Shown: positions 10,753-21,931, numbered from the stretch's first letter. The stretch: DNA of 64,000 nucleotides from Begonia masoniana (GCA_022432975.1 CM039508.1:47395646-47459645); one strand, 5' to 3'. A program made the numbers and translations. The notes: a model not told the origin generated them from the sequence alone.

Positions 10753-13142
10753 TGTGACGACCCTAACACTGTACTCCTATTTCCCGTATAAATTTTTCAT
10801 TTTATTTTAAAACTTTAAATTTAACGTTCGAGCGGAAATAAAACTTAAAACAATGTCTTAAAAACAATTAAAACAAATATGTAAAACAATTAAAAACATT
10901 AAAAAAAACAATTAAAACCATTGAGCATCGGTCGAGGGGCAAAAAAGATAATTCATCCTATATATACAGGGGCGATTGATCGCCCATAAAGGGGCGATCA
11001 ATCGCCCGTAGGCGATCGCAACAGGCTAACAATCGCCTGTTGCCGAAACGCCAGTGGCGATCCAAGAGGAGCGATTGATCCCCTCCTCAGGCGATCAATC
11101 GCCACCCTCTCTGCCTCCCTCTCTCTTTCGTTCCTTTTCCTTCCTTTTCTTTCTTTCTTTTTTTTTTTCTCTTGCACCAACTACACAAATACAACTTATA
11201 CATACACCCTAACCAACACAATAAAATCAAATATAAACTCACTCATATCCACATCCTTTTAACATTCACCGAATCACCCTAAATAACGACTCAAACGTAT
11301 TTAAAATGCGATCAATTTTCCTGAAAACGAACTGCGTGGATATGTTTGAAAACCGTACAAAATCCCCTATGAAAATTTAAAACAACCAAGCAGTTCCAGA
11401 ATTTCAAAATAAAAGTCGTCATTTAAGCATCCTATACATATTCTATCCATTTTGTCCCAAAACACTTACATACGGTCCCCACGGGTCATTTACACGTCGA
11501 CTGCCCAACACGCTGCCACGGGCATTCTTCTTCAATTTGTACGATCATCTGGTAGAGGGAACTCCTCCTCACCTGGATCTATGTCACCTACACCATAAAG
11601 ACACCTATGAGATAAAAATATCAGTAAGCTCTACGTAAATGCTAATGCATGTTCATGTATGCTCAGTGCTATGAAAACCGTCCATGTCAATGCATATATC
11701 CGTACGTGTCAGTCTATGGTTACCGGAAACGCTCGACAGATTGATAGGGCACGTCCAGCGGTTAGACAGCCCACACCATCTGAAGGGAGGAAAACCCGCT
11801 CACCACGAAACGCCAGGTTTGAACCTCATCCCCGATAACCCCATGTCATGGTTGTTTACTGTGATACTTTACTTGTCTTTACGATGCATGTTCTTTTCAT
11901 GAAATCCGTACGTAAATTCATTTTCATGTCGCTTTTAAAACCATGATACATTAACAGTTCAATATAATATAATTAACGAGCATACCATTAAAACGCGACA
12001 AATACCATTAAAACACAACAATCAACCTATAAAATAACCAAACCTAAACTACCCAACCTACGCAATTTAAACAAATACATCTCCAAAACTCCTCGAGACG
12101 ACTTCGACGTACGGTGTAGGCCTATCGGCCGGAGTAAGTCACGAGAACTTACCTCGTGTCCGATGAAATCCAAGCTCTGTCCACGAGCGTTCACCTAGAA
12201 CAAATTTCACATTATTATCGTCAAAACGAATTTAAACTTTTAAACGTCCAAATTTAACGAAACCTTAACTAAGGAAATTCTTTAGAGTTCTAACTAACTT
12301 TACTAACGCATTCTTGCTAACATTACACATTCGATACTTCAAAACCTCTATTAACGAGCATTTTCCACAAACTCGAAAATCCTAAAACTTTAACGTTCGT
12401 CCTAAATCAAGTAACTTCGTCCAATACACTCAATACGTTCATTATATCAATAACAATGGTAAACCTATGGATTTTGAACTCTAAATCGCGTTTTTAACGA
12501 AAACCCTAAACGAACCCTAATCGTCTTAAATCGCTAAAAATCAAAATCTAAAGTTCCAAAACCATAGAACCTTACTTAGAGCGTCGATTGGAAGAGAAAA
12601 CACGAAGAATGGAGGATAAATGGAGGAAGCACGGTGGTCGGACGTGAGGAATCGTCGTGAGGAGAAAGGGAAGCCGCGGGGAGGAGAGAAAAGAAAAATG
12701 CAGAAGGAATCGTGAAGTCTGGGAGAAGAGAAGAGAAATTATGTTTTTAATAAATTTGGCTTGGAAAATTACCATTTTGCCCTTCTATTGTTTTTATATT
12801 TGTTTCGTCCTTCATTTCGTTAATTGTCTAACGATTCGGTTTCTCCAAATCTCCTTATTTCGCCAATGATTCCAACTTATTGCTAGGGTTCTATTAAAAC
12901 TGTCTGTTCGCAATTCGGACCTCGTTTACTATTTTTACTAAAATGTCCATTATATTACGAGAAACGTAATTACTCGAAATATAGCGTTATTACTCCGAAA
13001 AATCCCGTAAATTTCTTAAAATTCCTATTACTTGTTAGGATCGTAATGACGCTTTCTTTTCGTAAAATGGATTGATTTGATATATTTACCAAAAATGTCA
13101 TTTACATTAAAATATTAATAATCCGTACAGCCGGATATTACA
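10753..13142 (+). mobile_element. Solo LTR of the same gypsy-type family (copy 2), inside SEC14-like exon 3
   Basis: 2390 bp, begins TGTGACGACCCTAACACTG and ends GCCGGATATTACA. Perfect 5-bp duplication CCGTC at 10748-10752 and 13143-13147. It shares conserved blocks with 4206-6697 (AACTTACCTCGTGTCC, CTGTCCACGAGCGTT, GCAATTCGGACCTCGTTT). It interrupts coding sequence, since exon 3 of the SEC14-like gene continues on both sides. Confidence 0.85.
10958..11104. repeat. TATA-like box and palindrome cluster in solo LTR copy 2
   Basis: A TATATATA-like stretch (10959-10966) is followed by GGGCGATTGATCGCCC (10970-10985) and GGGCGATCAATCGCCC (10992-11007), each with 7-bp arms around a 2-base centre. 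Further GCGATC/GATCGC words in both orientations run to 11104. The array is equivalent in place, though not in sequence, to the GCAGCG cluster of copy 1. Confidence 0.7.
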
Positions 13143-13547
13143 CCGTCCCTAAAGTCTCAGATACATATTCATGATGTAACGTCTGAAGTTCAAGGAGAAA
13201 TCTGTTAAACTAGATCCCAACTAAAAAACTTGATCGATTGAAGAATGATTGCGTTGATTTTAGCTCAAGAACTTCAAGTTTTCCTCGTCATAAACCAGAA
13301 ATAGATCAAGTAAATTTGCAGTGAAGAACAAACCATGAATGTTTTAGCGAGTGGCTCCTCGACTGCACAAATAAAGGAAGAAAATCCCAAAAAAAAAAAA
13401 AAAAGAAATGAGAAAATACAGCAATGGCAGTAAGTAAAGAAGATCAATCGAGTTCGAAGCACTCTTCTGAATCTTACCATCTTCGAGTAACAGCCTAAAC
13501 TCTCTGATCGCATCCTGATTATCAATGCCCATTTTTCCCCATCTCCG

Positions 13548-13681
13548 TGAAGAAATTGAGATTGATTGATAATGAAAAAATACAGATGCTTACAGAATTG
13601 GGGGATTGGGTAAGAAGACAATGCATAGTTTAATAAATAAAGTAAAAAGACTAATCTACCCTTATATAATATATGCTAACA
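13548..13681 (-). repeat. 3' LTR of the Ale-like copia (minus orientation)
   Basis: 134 bp. Differs from the partner at 19214-19347 by one substitution that I can see (AAAGTAAAAAG against AAAATAAAAAG). Confidence 0.9.
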
Positions 13682-13689
13682 TCCCCTTG

Positions 13690-16600
13690 CAAACTCACGA
13701 TGCAACAACGATAAGCATAGAGAGTTTGTCAGACAAAAAACGGAAGCGTGAAGCTGAGTGTGCCTTGGTAAACAAATCATGAATCTGCAGAGAAGAAGGA
13801 ACATAAGGCAAGGTGATGGTGCCAAGCTAAAGATGATGGCGAGTGACATGACAATCAATCTCAATATGCTTGGTTCGCTCGTGAAACACTGAATTACGTG
13901 CAATCTGAATAGCACTCTGATTGTCACAATATAACGGAGTTGGACGACGAAGATGAACACCCATGTCTGCAAGCAACCAACGTAACCAAATAATATCACA
14001 GGTAGTCGAGGCCATAGCACGATACTCAGCTTCTGTAGAAGACCGAGAAATAACATCTTGTTTTTTACTCTTCCACAAAATAAGCGAATCACCAAGGAAA
14101 ATACAGAATCCAATAGTGGACTTGTGATCGGTAGGATCACCAGCCCAATCAGCGTCAGAGTATGCACGCAACTCGAAAGATGACGTAGAAGAGAACAAAA
14201 GACTGTGAAACTGAGTACCTTGAAGATATCTGAGAATACGAAGAACAGCAGCCCAATGAACAGTAGTAGGAGCAGTAACAAACTGACTAACCACATGAAC
14301 AGCATTCGCAATATCTGGACGAGTTACTGTAAGATAAACCAAGCTGCCAACGACTGTACGATATAAACCGAGATCCGACAAAGGAAGACCATCAGACAAA
14401 GAATATCGAGCATTAGTCTTAAGAGGAGTATCAGCAATCTTGTTGTCCGAGAGACGAGCCACTCAAATAGATCAGCTATGTACTTTGACTGAGATAAGAG
14501 ATAACCTTTTGGGGAATAAGCGACCTCTATGCCCAGAAAATAACGCAGCAAACCTAAGTCTTTCATAGCAAAACAACGAGACAATTCAGATTTTAAAGAC
14601 TCAATCCCATCACAATCATCACCAGTAATGATCATGTCATCAACATATAAGGATAGTAAAATATGACCTGCATGTGTATGCCTAACAAACAATGCAGAAT
14701 CATGGTGACTATGACGAAAACCAAGTGAAGTGATCACTATAGAGAACTTCTCAAACCAAGCACGAGGTGCTAGTTTGAGACCATAGAGAGCCTTACGAAG
14801 CCGACAAACTTCACCAGGTTTGTGGACGACACCAGGAGGGGGCATCATATAAACTTCTTCATGAAGATCACCATTCAAGAAGGCATTCTTAACATCCATT
14901 TGAAATATTCTACATCGACGAATAGAGGCAACCGCAATCATAGTACGAACAGTTGTCATCTTTGCAACAGGGGCAAATGTTTCTTCATAATCCATGTCAT
15001 ACTCTTGGGAGTATCCCTTAGCAACAAGTCGAGCCTTGTATCGTTCAATAGAACCATTAGATGTTGTTTTAATCTTGTAAACCCAACGAGAGCCAATAGT
15101 ACGTTTTCCAGATGGCAACGGTACCAAATCCCATGTGTGAGTCTGATGAAGAGCAGTAAGTTCCTCAGCCATAGCATCCTGCCAAAGTGGGTTACAAACA
15201 GCCCCTCTATAGGACAAAGGCTCAGAAAGACGATGAACAGAAGCAACAAATGAAGCAAAAGAACTAGAATAGGAAGAGTAAGTAAAATCAAGTTGCTTAG
15301 TAGACTTACGTGGTCGAGTGGACTGGCGAAGTGGAGGAACTTCCGCAATCTCGGAAATTGATTGAATGGTCGTAGGAGTAGTAGAAGGGGAGGTAGATAT
15401 CTCGGGAATCAAAGTATTAGACTCTGTCGATCTATCAGAAGAAACAACTGGAACTGTGGATGTAGCATCCTCAGTGTCAATATTAAATGGGTCAATATGA
15501 ATGAGATCTGACCGTGTCATATGATGTGAACTAGCAGGAATAGAGAATAAAGGAATATGCTCTAAAAACACAACATGACGAGACACATACAATTTTTGAC
15601 TACCCGGATCAAAACAACGATATCCCTTCTGACCAACACCATAACCCAAAAAGACACACATGGCAGATCGAGAGGACAATTTATTACGCTCGACGTGCGG
15701 TCGAAGAACAAAACAAGTACAACCAAAAACTCGCAAAGAGGAATAATCAGGCGCATGTCCATACAACTTTTCAAATGGAGACAAACCTGAATTATGAAAA
15801 GTTGGAATTCTATTGATTACATGAACAGCAGTAAGAATCGCTTCCCCCCAAAATTCACTAGGAACATCGGTTGACAATAAGAACGAACGAGCTGTTTCAA
15901 CAAGATATCGATGTTTCCTTTCAGCAACTCCATTTTGTTGAGGAGTGTCAGTACATGAGGTTTGAAGTATAGTCCCATCAAAAGCAAGTAAATGAGAAAA
16001 ATCGTTAGAAGTGTATTCACCCCCCCAAATCACAACGAAAACATTTGATGACAGCTGAATGTTGTGTTTTTACAAGTGCCCTAAAGTTGGTGAAAATAGT
16101 AAGATAATCAGATCTACGTTTCATAAGGTAAACCCAAGTGTAACGAGTGCAATCATCAACAATCGAAACATAATATCTAGAACCTCCTTTTGTTTGCACA
16201 GGAGAGGGTCCCCAGACATCAGAATGCACAAGATCGAAAGGAGTAAAAGAAGAAGAAGTACTCTTATAAAAAAGATGAGGCTGAAAATTTTGCAAGTTTA
16301 CAACCACTACAATCAGAAATGTCATGATTATCCAAATGTCTTAATGCTCCTGTAGACACTAAAAACTGTAAACGAGACGCTGAAACATGACCTAAACGAG
16401 AATGCCATAAATAAAAATCAGAAGACGAACAACTCAAACGAAAAGAAGACAAATCCACACTAGAAGCAGCAATATCTAATATTTTGAGTTGATCTAAAAC
16501 ATAGAGTCCCCCTTGCCTACGGCCAGTCCCAATCACTTTCTGAGAATGCGAATCCTTTACAGAACAAGTGGATGAAGAAAATGAGACTAAATATCCAGAC

Positions 16601-16710
16601 TCACATAATTGGCTAACAGAAACAAGACTAAGAGTAAGATTATGAATATAATAAACATCAGAAAGAGACACGAGAGATGTAGCAATGGGACCAACACCTA
16701 CTAATGGCAT
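13690..16710 (-). pseudogene. Ale-like copia pol: pre-integrase, integrase, RT, RNase H
   Basis: In transcription order: pre-integrase domain and zinc-binding region 16710-16264; start of the integrase core 16325-16017 (FDLVHSDVWGP, VSIVDDCTRYTWV); then, after a frameshift near 16030, the rest of integrase (TDTPQQNGVAERKH) and reverse transcriptase to about 14460 (KNAFLNGDLHEEVYM, LYVDDMIITGDD). A second frameshift near 14460 moves the connection and RNase H to 14462-13827 (YSDADWAGDPTDHKSTIG, TEAEYRAMA, YCDNQSAIQIARN). An in-frame stop at 13827 cuts off the last part of the C-terminus, which is recognisable to about 13690. Catalytic motifs are intact, but the polyprotein is broken at least three times. 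Confidence 0.9.
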
Positions 16711-16728
16711 AGGAGTGCCATCAGCAGT

Positions 16729-18246
16729 TGTTGTGAAAAATAATTCGCAAGTGTACGAGTCGCAACAAGTAATACAGTGATAAAATAGAGTGTCGAACCC
16801 ACGAGGACTTGTAATTAATAATTGAAATAATTAATCTTAATTCTAAATTGAACACACGTTTTATGGTTTTTTAAGGATTGAAATTAAAATAAACAACTAA
16901 AATAATTGAAATAAACTAAGATAAAATATCGCAACAAATAAAATGAGATTAAATCAAATTGATAAAAGCCTAGGTACTACGACTTCACCAAGACAATATT
17001 TATTTCAGTCCTTCGCAATTATATTCATAAATATTCTTCCTATGTTGATGATCAATTTCACTAAATTCTAATACAATCTCTCTCGAACATTGCGTAGTTT
17101 ATCTGATTAATGAGTTATCACTTCTCAGTCTCAAATCCTACATTAATCAAATACAAATAAATCAAGAAATCACAATGATCACACAAATACTGTAACTATC
17201 TCTAGCCTACGTATATTCATGACATTAATTTCAGTGCTCGGGTATTTATCACCTCTCGGTCTCAAAACACCCCAAAAATCAAGTAAAAATTGGCCAGAAA
17301 TTTACAGGCTTTAAGAACAGAAACTAAATGCGCCAACAATAGTGGAAGAAATACTCAATAAATATAATTAAACGAAGAACATAAAATAAATATCATCTGG
17401 CTACATCGTAGTCCCTAGAATAAAAAGTTAGTTCATACTAAAAGAAAAAATAAAAATACTAATAATAAAGTGTTGCATAATTAAATAAGAGTAATAAAAG
17501 AGAAAAGAAAAACTATTGTTGAAGATCGCCTCTCTTAAAAATCGCTTCCAGCTCTTCCTTCAATCGCCGAATACAAAATCGCTGGATGCCAGAATATCTC
17601 CGATCCGCTCAATCCTTTCTCCCCGTTTTCTTTAGGTTTTTTTTCTTCTTTTTCAACTGATCAATGGTTCAGATTTGAAGGCCTTTTGCTTTGACGGTTC
17701 AGATCAAAATTAGAAACCTTTCTAAAATTAAATTCATATGTGGCGATTGATCGCCAGAAAATGTGGCGATTAATCGCCACCTGTTTTATGTCTCGATCGC
17801 CATTCATCAATCGCCTCTTCAATCGCCTATTCTTTAATCTCTTATGGCGATTGATCACTTGAATGTGGCGATCAGTCGCCACCTTCTCTGTTTTCTCGCT
17901 GCTAGCTTATAAAAAATTTGTGTTTGTGGCGATTGGTCGCTGGTATGTGGCGACTAATCGCCACTTCTTCTGTAAAATTTTCTCCGAGATCAATTTGTGT
18001 TCTTCTGAGTTCATGATCGCAAGAAGTATGGCAATCATTCGCCACCTTCTGTGGTTCCTCAATCAACTTTTCTTTTCTTCTCTTTTTTTCTTCTTATTGT
18101 ACGCCTTCTTCTTTTACTCTCCTATTTTTCAATAAAGTTTGCTGCACATTCACACAAAATACATTAAATTCTTTCAAACACTTGAGATAAACTTACCAAA
18201 TCACGTCTAAAGAGTATAAATAAGTGTGTAAAATACACACTTATCA
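16729..18246 (+). mobile_element. Non-coding LTR-like element inserted at the protease motif of the Ale-like copia
   Basis: 1518 bp, starts TGTTGTGAAAAATAATTCGC and ends TACACACTTATCA. GCAGT is duplicated at 16724-16728 and 18247-18251. The four bases before it (ATCA) also match, so a 9-bp duplication with an element ending two codons earlier is possible. Removing it restores the host frame across DSGASHHM and the following TADGTPMP. It shares the GCAAGTGTACGAGTCGC...CCCACGAGGAC opening with the elements at 733 and 40532. It ends in a hairpin, GTGTGTAAAATACACAC. No open reading frame, PBS or purine tract found. Confidence 0.65.
17741..18045. repeat. Palindrome array GTGGCGATTRATCGCCAC
   Basis: 17763-17780 is a perfect 18-bp palindrome, GTGGCGATTAATCGCCAC. 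Variants are at 17741-17756, about 17864-17881, 17927-17941, 17946-17963 and near 18026-18043. Single half-sites (GGCGAT, ATCGCC) lie between them. Confidence 0.8.
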
Positions 18247-18683
18247 GCAGTCACAATTGACACAGAAGAATTAGAAGACAAAGAAACAAATGAAGATAAA
18301 TGGGGAGACATATGATGAGAGGCACCTGAATCCAAGACTCACAACGAAGAATATATATTGGAGGAACCAAATGAGGACAAACCTTTATGAGAGGTGGCCG
18401 ACATAGCATGGGGTTGTGAGGAAAATAATTGTTGATGCGGCGGAGGCAGACGTTGTTGCGACTGTGGTGGGAGTTGTTGTTGTTGTGATTTACTCTTATT
18501 CAACAATAACGGGCACCGCGTCTTCCAATGACCCTTCTGTTTACAGAAAGCACACCTATCACGAGAGACCTTAAACTTCGACCTATTTTGATACCACCGG
18601 AGAGAATCATCTTTACAACCAGACATGACAACCGAATCAACAGAATTCACAATCAATCCAACCGAAGAAACAGCCAAAACCAA
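18247..18683 (-). pseudogene. Ale-like copia gag C-terminus and protease start
   Basis: Minus strand. A Q/P-rich Gag segment follows a CCHC knuckle CAFCKQKGHWKTRC (about 18565-18524). The protease motif DSGASHHM follows near 18330-18307. The codon normally giving the W of WVLDSGAS is TGA here. The N-terminal Gag domain expected upstream (18684-19190) is not recognisable, so the gag was shortened or replaced. Confidence 0.75.
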
Positions 18684-19192
18684 TCCAAGAAATGCAAGCC
18701 AATAACAGAGAGAGCAAGCACAACTCCAACAAAATTTTACGTTTGTCCAATCCAGAACACCAAAAGCTGTAATCTCTCATGGACAATTTTTCAAACAGTT
18801 GAAGTGCATCATGTCCAAATAAGCAATCTAGTGAAGTTTAAATCTTTGAACACAAAGGTCCAACAAGCTCTGTTTACAAAGAGAAAACAAACTAAAAGTT
18901 TCTCTAAGTCAGTTTCTTCCTCACGTCCAATTTCTACAGCCCAATCACACTAAAGATTTCTCAATCAAAAGCCACACACCATCAAGCTCTCCAAGCCAGC
19001 AGCAAATCAGCAAACTCCATCACAGCAACGAACCAAATTGATATATATAAACCACGAATCACCAACACCCAACTCGTAGTTGATTCCCCATTCAAGCAGA
19101 GAGCTTCGCCGAACAGAGAGCTTCGCCGCTCTCTCTCCAGTCGTCGTAGCCCTAATCTGTTTGACCGCGAAAACCCTCGTCTCCGTTCGCCT

Positions 19193-19213
19193 GCTCTGAT
19201 ACCATTGATACCA
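19193..19213 (-). promoter_or_regulatory. Primer-binding site of the Ale-like copia, partly duplicated
   Basis: Minus-strand reading TGGTATCAATGGTATCAGAGC directly after the LTR. The full initiator tRNA-Met match (TGGTATCAGAGC) is nine bases inward, and its first eight bases are repeated next to the LTR. Confidence 0.75.
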
Positions 19214-19347
19214 TGAAGAAATTGAGATTGATTGATAATGAAAAAATACAGATGCTTACAGAATTGGGGGATTGGGTAAGAAGACAATGCATAGTTTAAT
19301 AAATAAAATAAAAAGACTAATCTACCCTTATATAATATATGCTAACA
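19214..19347 (-). repeat. 5' LTR of the Ale-like copia (minus orientation)
   Basis: 134 bp, pairs with 13548-13681, followed by the CTCCG duplication. Confidence 0.9.
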
Positions 19348-19352
19348 CTCCG

Positions 19353-21530
19353 TAAACACCAGATGAAATGGCCAAATCTCGTGTAACTCGGCAAAAAATC
19401 AACAAACTGGGTAAAAAATGTTAGACTTTGTTTCAACTTTCCGGTCTACTCCGGCTCACTTTTACAGCTCCGAGCCTCGGATAATGGAATCAAAGCTGTG
19501 GAGGAGAGAGAGAGAGGGTTAGAGGCAGAGCCAGAGGAAGACCCAGATAATGAGGAGTAGAGAAAGAGAGAGCCAAACCAGACATTGGCCCTTCGAAGTT
19601 ATCAGATAGAGTGTGTGATAAGCGGGAGGCCATGGTCCTGGTTATGGTGGGGGCAAAAATCACAGACTTTGCGCAAAATCTAATCAGCTTTGGATTTGCG
19701 GTTGGGTTACTGTAAATCAGGTTATTAGAGACTTAATAATGTTTCAATATTCCCCATTATGGCAGAGTCCAGATTGGGACGATCGTACGGATATGACAGC
19801 ATTTACTTACCCTTAGAGTAAAGACTCAGTCCGTCGTCTGTGGGCTTCGTTTGTATCGCAGCCATTAAGAAGACGACCTATTTCTCAGTAAATCGTCAGC
19901 AGGCTCTCGTTCTGATTCGAGAGCATTGAATTCACCCGCAAGAGGAGTTAATCCAGACCCATGTTTTGTTCTTCGTGGAAAATAAGGGATCGGCAGACCA
20001 GGAACGGGTGATTCTTCTTGATTGGAAGAAAAGAAGTTGGTCTGGAAGCAACGGCGAATAGGTCTTGTCTCCTCCCATGTTCCTCAGAACAGAAAAGAGG
20101 AAAAATCCAACTGAAAAAAAAAAACAAAAACAAAAAAACAAAGCATGTGGGTTTTTGTGGCCAAATGGAATCATCAGTTCTTTCAAAAGATTCTTCCAGA
20201 CATCATGAACAGTTCAAGAACTGAAACTGCATTTAGACTAATTTCTTCAACAACAGTTTAAATTAATGATTTTTTTTTAATTTGTAATAGTAAATAATAT
20301 AATTATAAAGAAAACTAAATAGCATACTTTTTTATTTATCTCATTCTCATTGATATTATATTTTATAGCCAAAAAATAAAATTTAGGTAAATATTAAAAA
20401 ATACTCTAAACTGGGTGTTCTTCAATTCCCACATTAAACTTTTAATTTAGCAATTACATCTTACAGGTTTTAGCAGCAAACATCCTCATCATTAATATCG
20501 TTAAATTGAGTCTTCGAATTTGCATGAATCAACGCATCTATTGCCTTGGATCTGTTGTGTAAATCAAAACATAACGAGGATGAAGGGGACGGAGAGAGTG
20601 CAAAGAGAAGTGGGGATTTCTTTGTGACGGATTCTCTGTGTCACGACCTGTATGTCGTGATCACTTGATTTTTACATTTAAACTTTCACGTAAAATTTTT
20701 CAATAATTAAATTAACAGAATTTCAACTTTTAAACTCATTTAGATCCTTTTAAAATATTTATATTCATTTAACTTTGCTTTATGCAAAGCAGGAGAGGAA
20801 GAAGACATATTCCTCCCTCTCATCTTTTGGATTTAAAACTTCAATCACGGGTACATTCTATATTCCCTTTAATCTCTTCTTCTTCGGCCCCATCTTCTTT
20901 TTCTTTGTCGTCATCGTCGTCATCTTCTTCTTCTTCGTCTGAATCAGGAGTTAAATTATAATGAATAAAATACAAGTTAGTTGTTTAACGTGGAAAAACT
21001 GAGCAAGTAAAACAATAAACTTTATTTTTAAATAAAAAACTGCATATTAGCAATTAAGTTTTGTTTTTTAAAAAAATCATAAAATAAATCACATTTTTTT
21101 CAAATTAATTTCAAACACTGCGTTTTCCAAATTGCTTTTATTTGAAAAAAAACACATAAAATTGTCGTAATAAAAGTTTTTTTTTTTTTTTTTTTTTTGT
21201 TTGGGAAATCGTCTGCCAAGTGCCATATAATATCACCTGACAGAAAAACTGTGGGAACGTAGAAATCAACGGCCTCCGAAGAGGACCAGAGCCATGTCTA
21301 GATCTGTGGGTCGGATTAAATCGTGTCGCTCCAGTGAGTTCTTTGCTAATTAATCAAGATTCTAAATCATTTTTCAAAGCTTAATCTAACTTTTAACGTA
21401 GCTAACCTGCTTTTTCAAATCATTCATAGTCAAAAGTCCGGATTTTCACGACTCTATCGTCTTTTTTCAGCTGCCCAGCATAATAGCAGTCAATACGTTC
21501 CACCTTTCCGTTTGGTTTTGGATAAGAGTT
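19353..21530. other. Intergenic region between the SEC14-like and CSLE promoters
   Basis: The left end (19353 to about 19620) is the original upstream leader or promoter of the minus-strand SEC14-like gene, including a GAGAGAGAGAG run near 19505. From 19620 to 21530 I see no gene. There are A- and T-runs (20113-20143, 21177-21199) and a CGTCATCGTCGTCATC trinucleotide stretch near 20905-20925. Confidence 0.4.
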
Positions 21531-21551
21531 GAGCAACGTATTTCAAGAATC

Positions 21552-21559
21552 TATAAATA
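21552..21559 (+). promoter_or_regulatory. TATA box of the CSLE gene
   Basis: TATAAATA lies 54 bp upstream of the ATG at 21613, so the transcript start should fall near 21580-21590. A GAGAGAGAG tract (21591-21603) forms the short leader. Confidence 0.65.
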
Positions 21560-21612
21560 GGCGAGGATCTGAATCGTCTTTCAGGTTTGTAGAGAGAGAG
21601 AGAGTTTCAAAT

Positions 21613-21882
21613 ATGGGGAGTAAGAGGGATCTTCCGTTGTTTGAAACAAAGGGCGCGAAGGGAACTGCGATTTACAGAGTCTTTGCAGCATCCATATTCG
21701 TGGGGATAAGTTTGATTTGGATTTACAGAGCAAGGAATATACCAGAAGCTGGTGAAGATGGACGATGGGCGTGGATTGGGTTGTTTGCAGCTGAACTGTG
21801 GTTCGGCTTTTACTGGATTGTAACTCAGGCTGTTCGATGGAAGAGAGTTTACAGGCAGACTTTCAAAGATAGGCTCTCCCAA

Positions 21883-21931
<49 letters not shown>

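Larger units (their letters stand above)
2464..13532 (-). pseudogene. SEC14-like phosphatidylinositol transfer protein gene, shredded by transposons
   Basis: Minus-strand exons in gene order: 13478-13532 (starts MGIDNQDAIREF), 13334-13362 (EEPLAKTFM), 13143-13182 plus 10723-10752 (one exon split by a solo LTR; TLHHEYVSETL then DGNVAKAHKM), 10586-10639 (LIDCLDWRIQNKIENILA), 3084-3189 (LLTVISTIDDLNYPEKTETY and on), 2917-2997 (VVKPLLRERTRQKIQVLSGC and on) and 2464-2784 (IMDYASLPHFCKKEGSGSS to stop). Order, phases and GT/AG sites fit the plant family of short SEC14 lipid-transfer proteins (Arabidopsis At1g55840 type, from memory), which bind phosphoinositide or phosphatidylcholine in a CRAL-TRIO fold. 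The exons for the first half of the lipid-binding domain, expected between 10586 and 3189, were not found. The exon at 3084 is cut at its 5' end by a copia LTR. Exon 3 lacks the usual RFLKAR codons. Almost certainly non-functional here. Confidence 0.85.
10586..13532 (-). pseudogene. SEC14-like gene, 5' exon block (four exons)
   Basis: Exon 1 (ATG at 13532-13530) ends at 13478 with GTAAGA. Exon 2 is 29 bp (13334-13362). Exon 3 starts at 13182 after CTTCAG and is split by the solo LTR 10753-13142, resuming at 10752 and ending at 10723 before GTTAGA. Exon 4 is 54 bp (10586-10639) with donor GTAAGT. Together they give the N-terminal CRAL-TRIO lead-in helix region. At the LTR junction the reading goes from ETL straight to DGNV. 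The family normally has VRFLKAR between them, so about 19 bp are missing and the frame is broken even without the LTR. Confidence 0.8.
13548..19347 (-). mobile_element. Ale/Retrofit-like Ty1-copia retrotransposon in the SEC14-like 5' leader
   Basis: Two 134-bp LTRs (13548-13681 and 19214-19347), almost identical, begin TGAAGAAATTGAG and end ATATGCTAACA on the plus strand. Perfect 5-bp duplication CTCCG (13543-13547, 19348-19352). The element is transcribed leftwards: PBS at 19204-19193, gag zinc knuckle near 18550, protease motif at the insertion site of another element (16729-18246), integrase, RT and RNase H down to about 13690. Very short LTRs fit the Ale lineage. It lies 11 bp upstream of the SEC14-like ATG, in the untranslated leader. 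Its pol is frameshifted in several places, so it is inactive, yet the LTRs differ at very few positions. Confidence 0.9.

Noticed and set aside
20636..20668. Possible LTR start (TGTCACGACCTG...)
   Set aside because: The opening resembles gypsy LTR starts, but I found no partner end, no target duplication and no PBS nearby.
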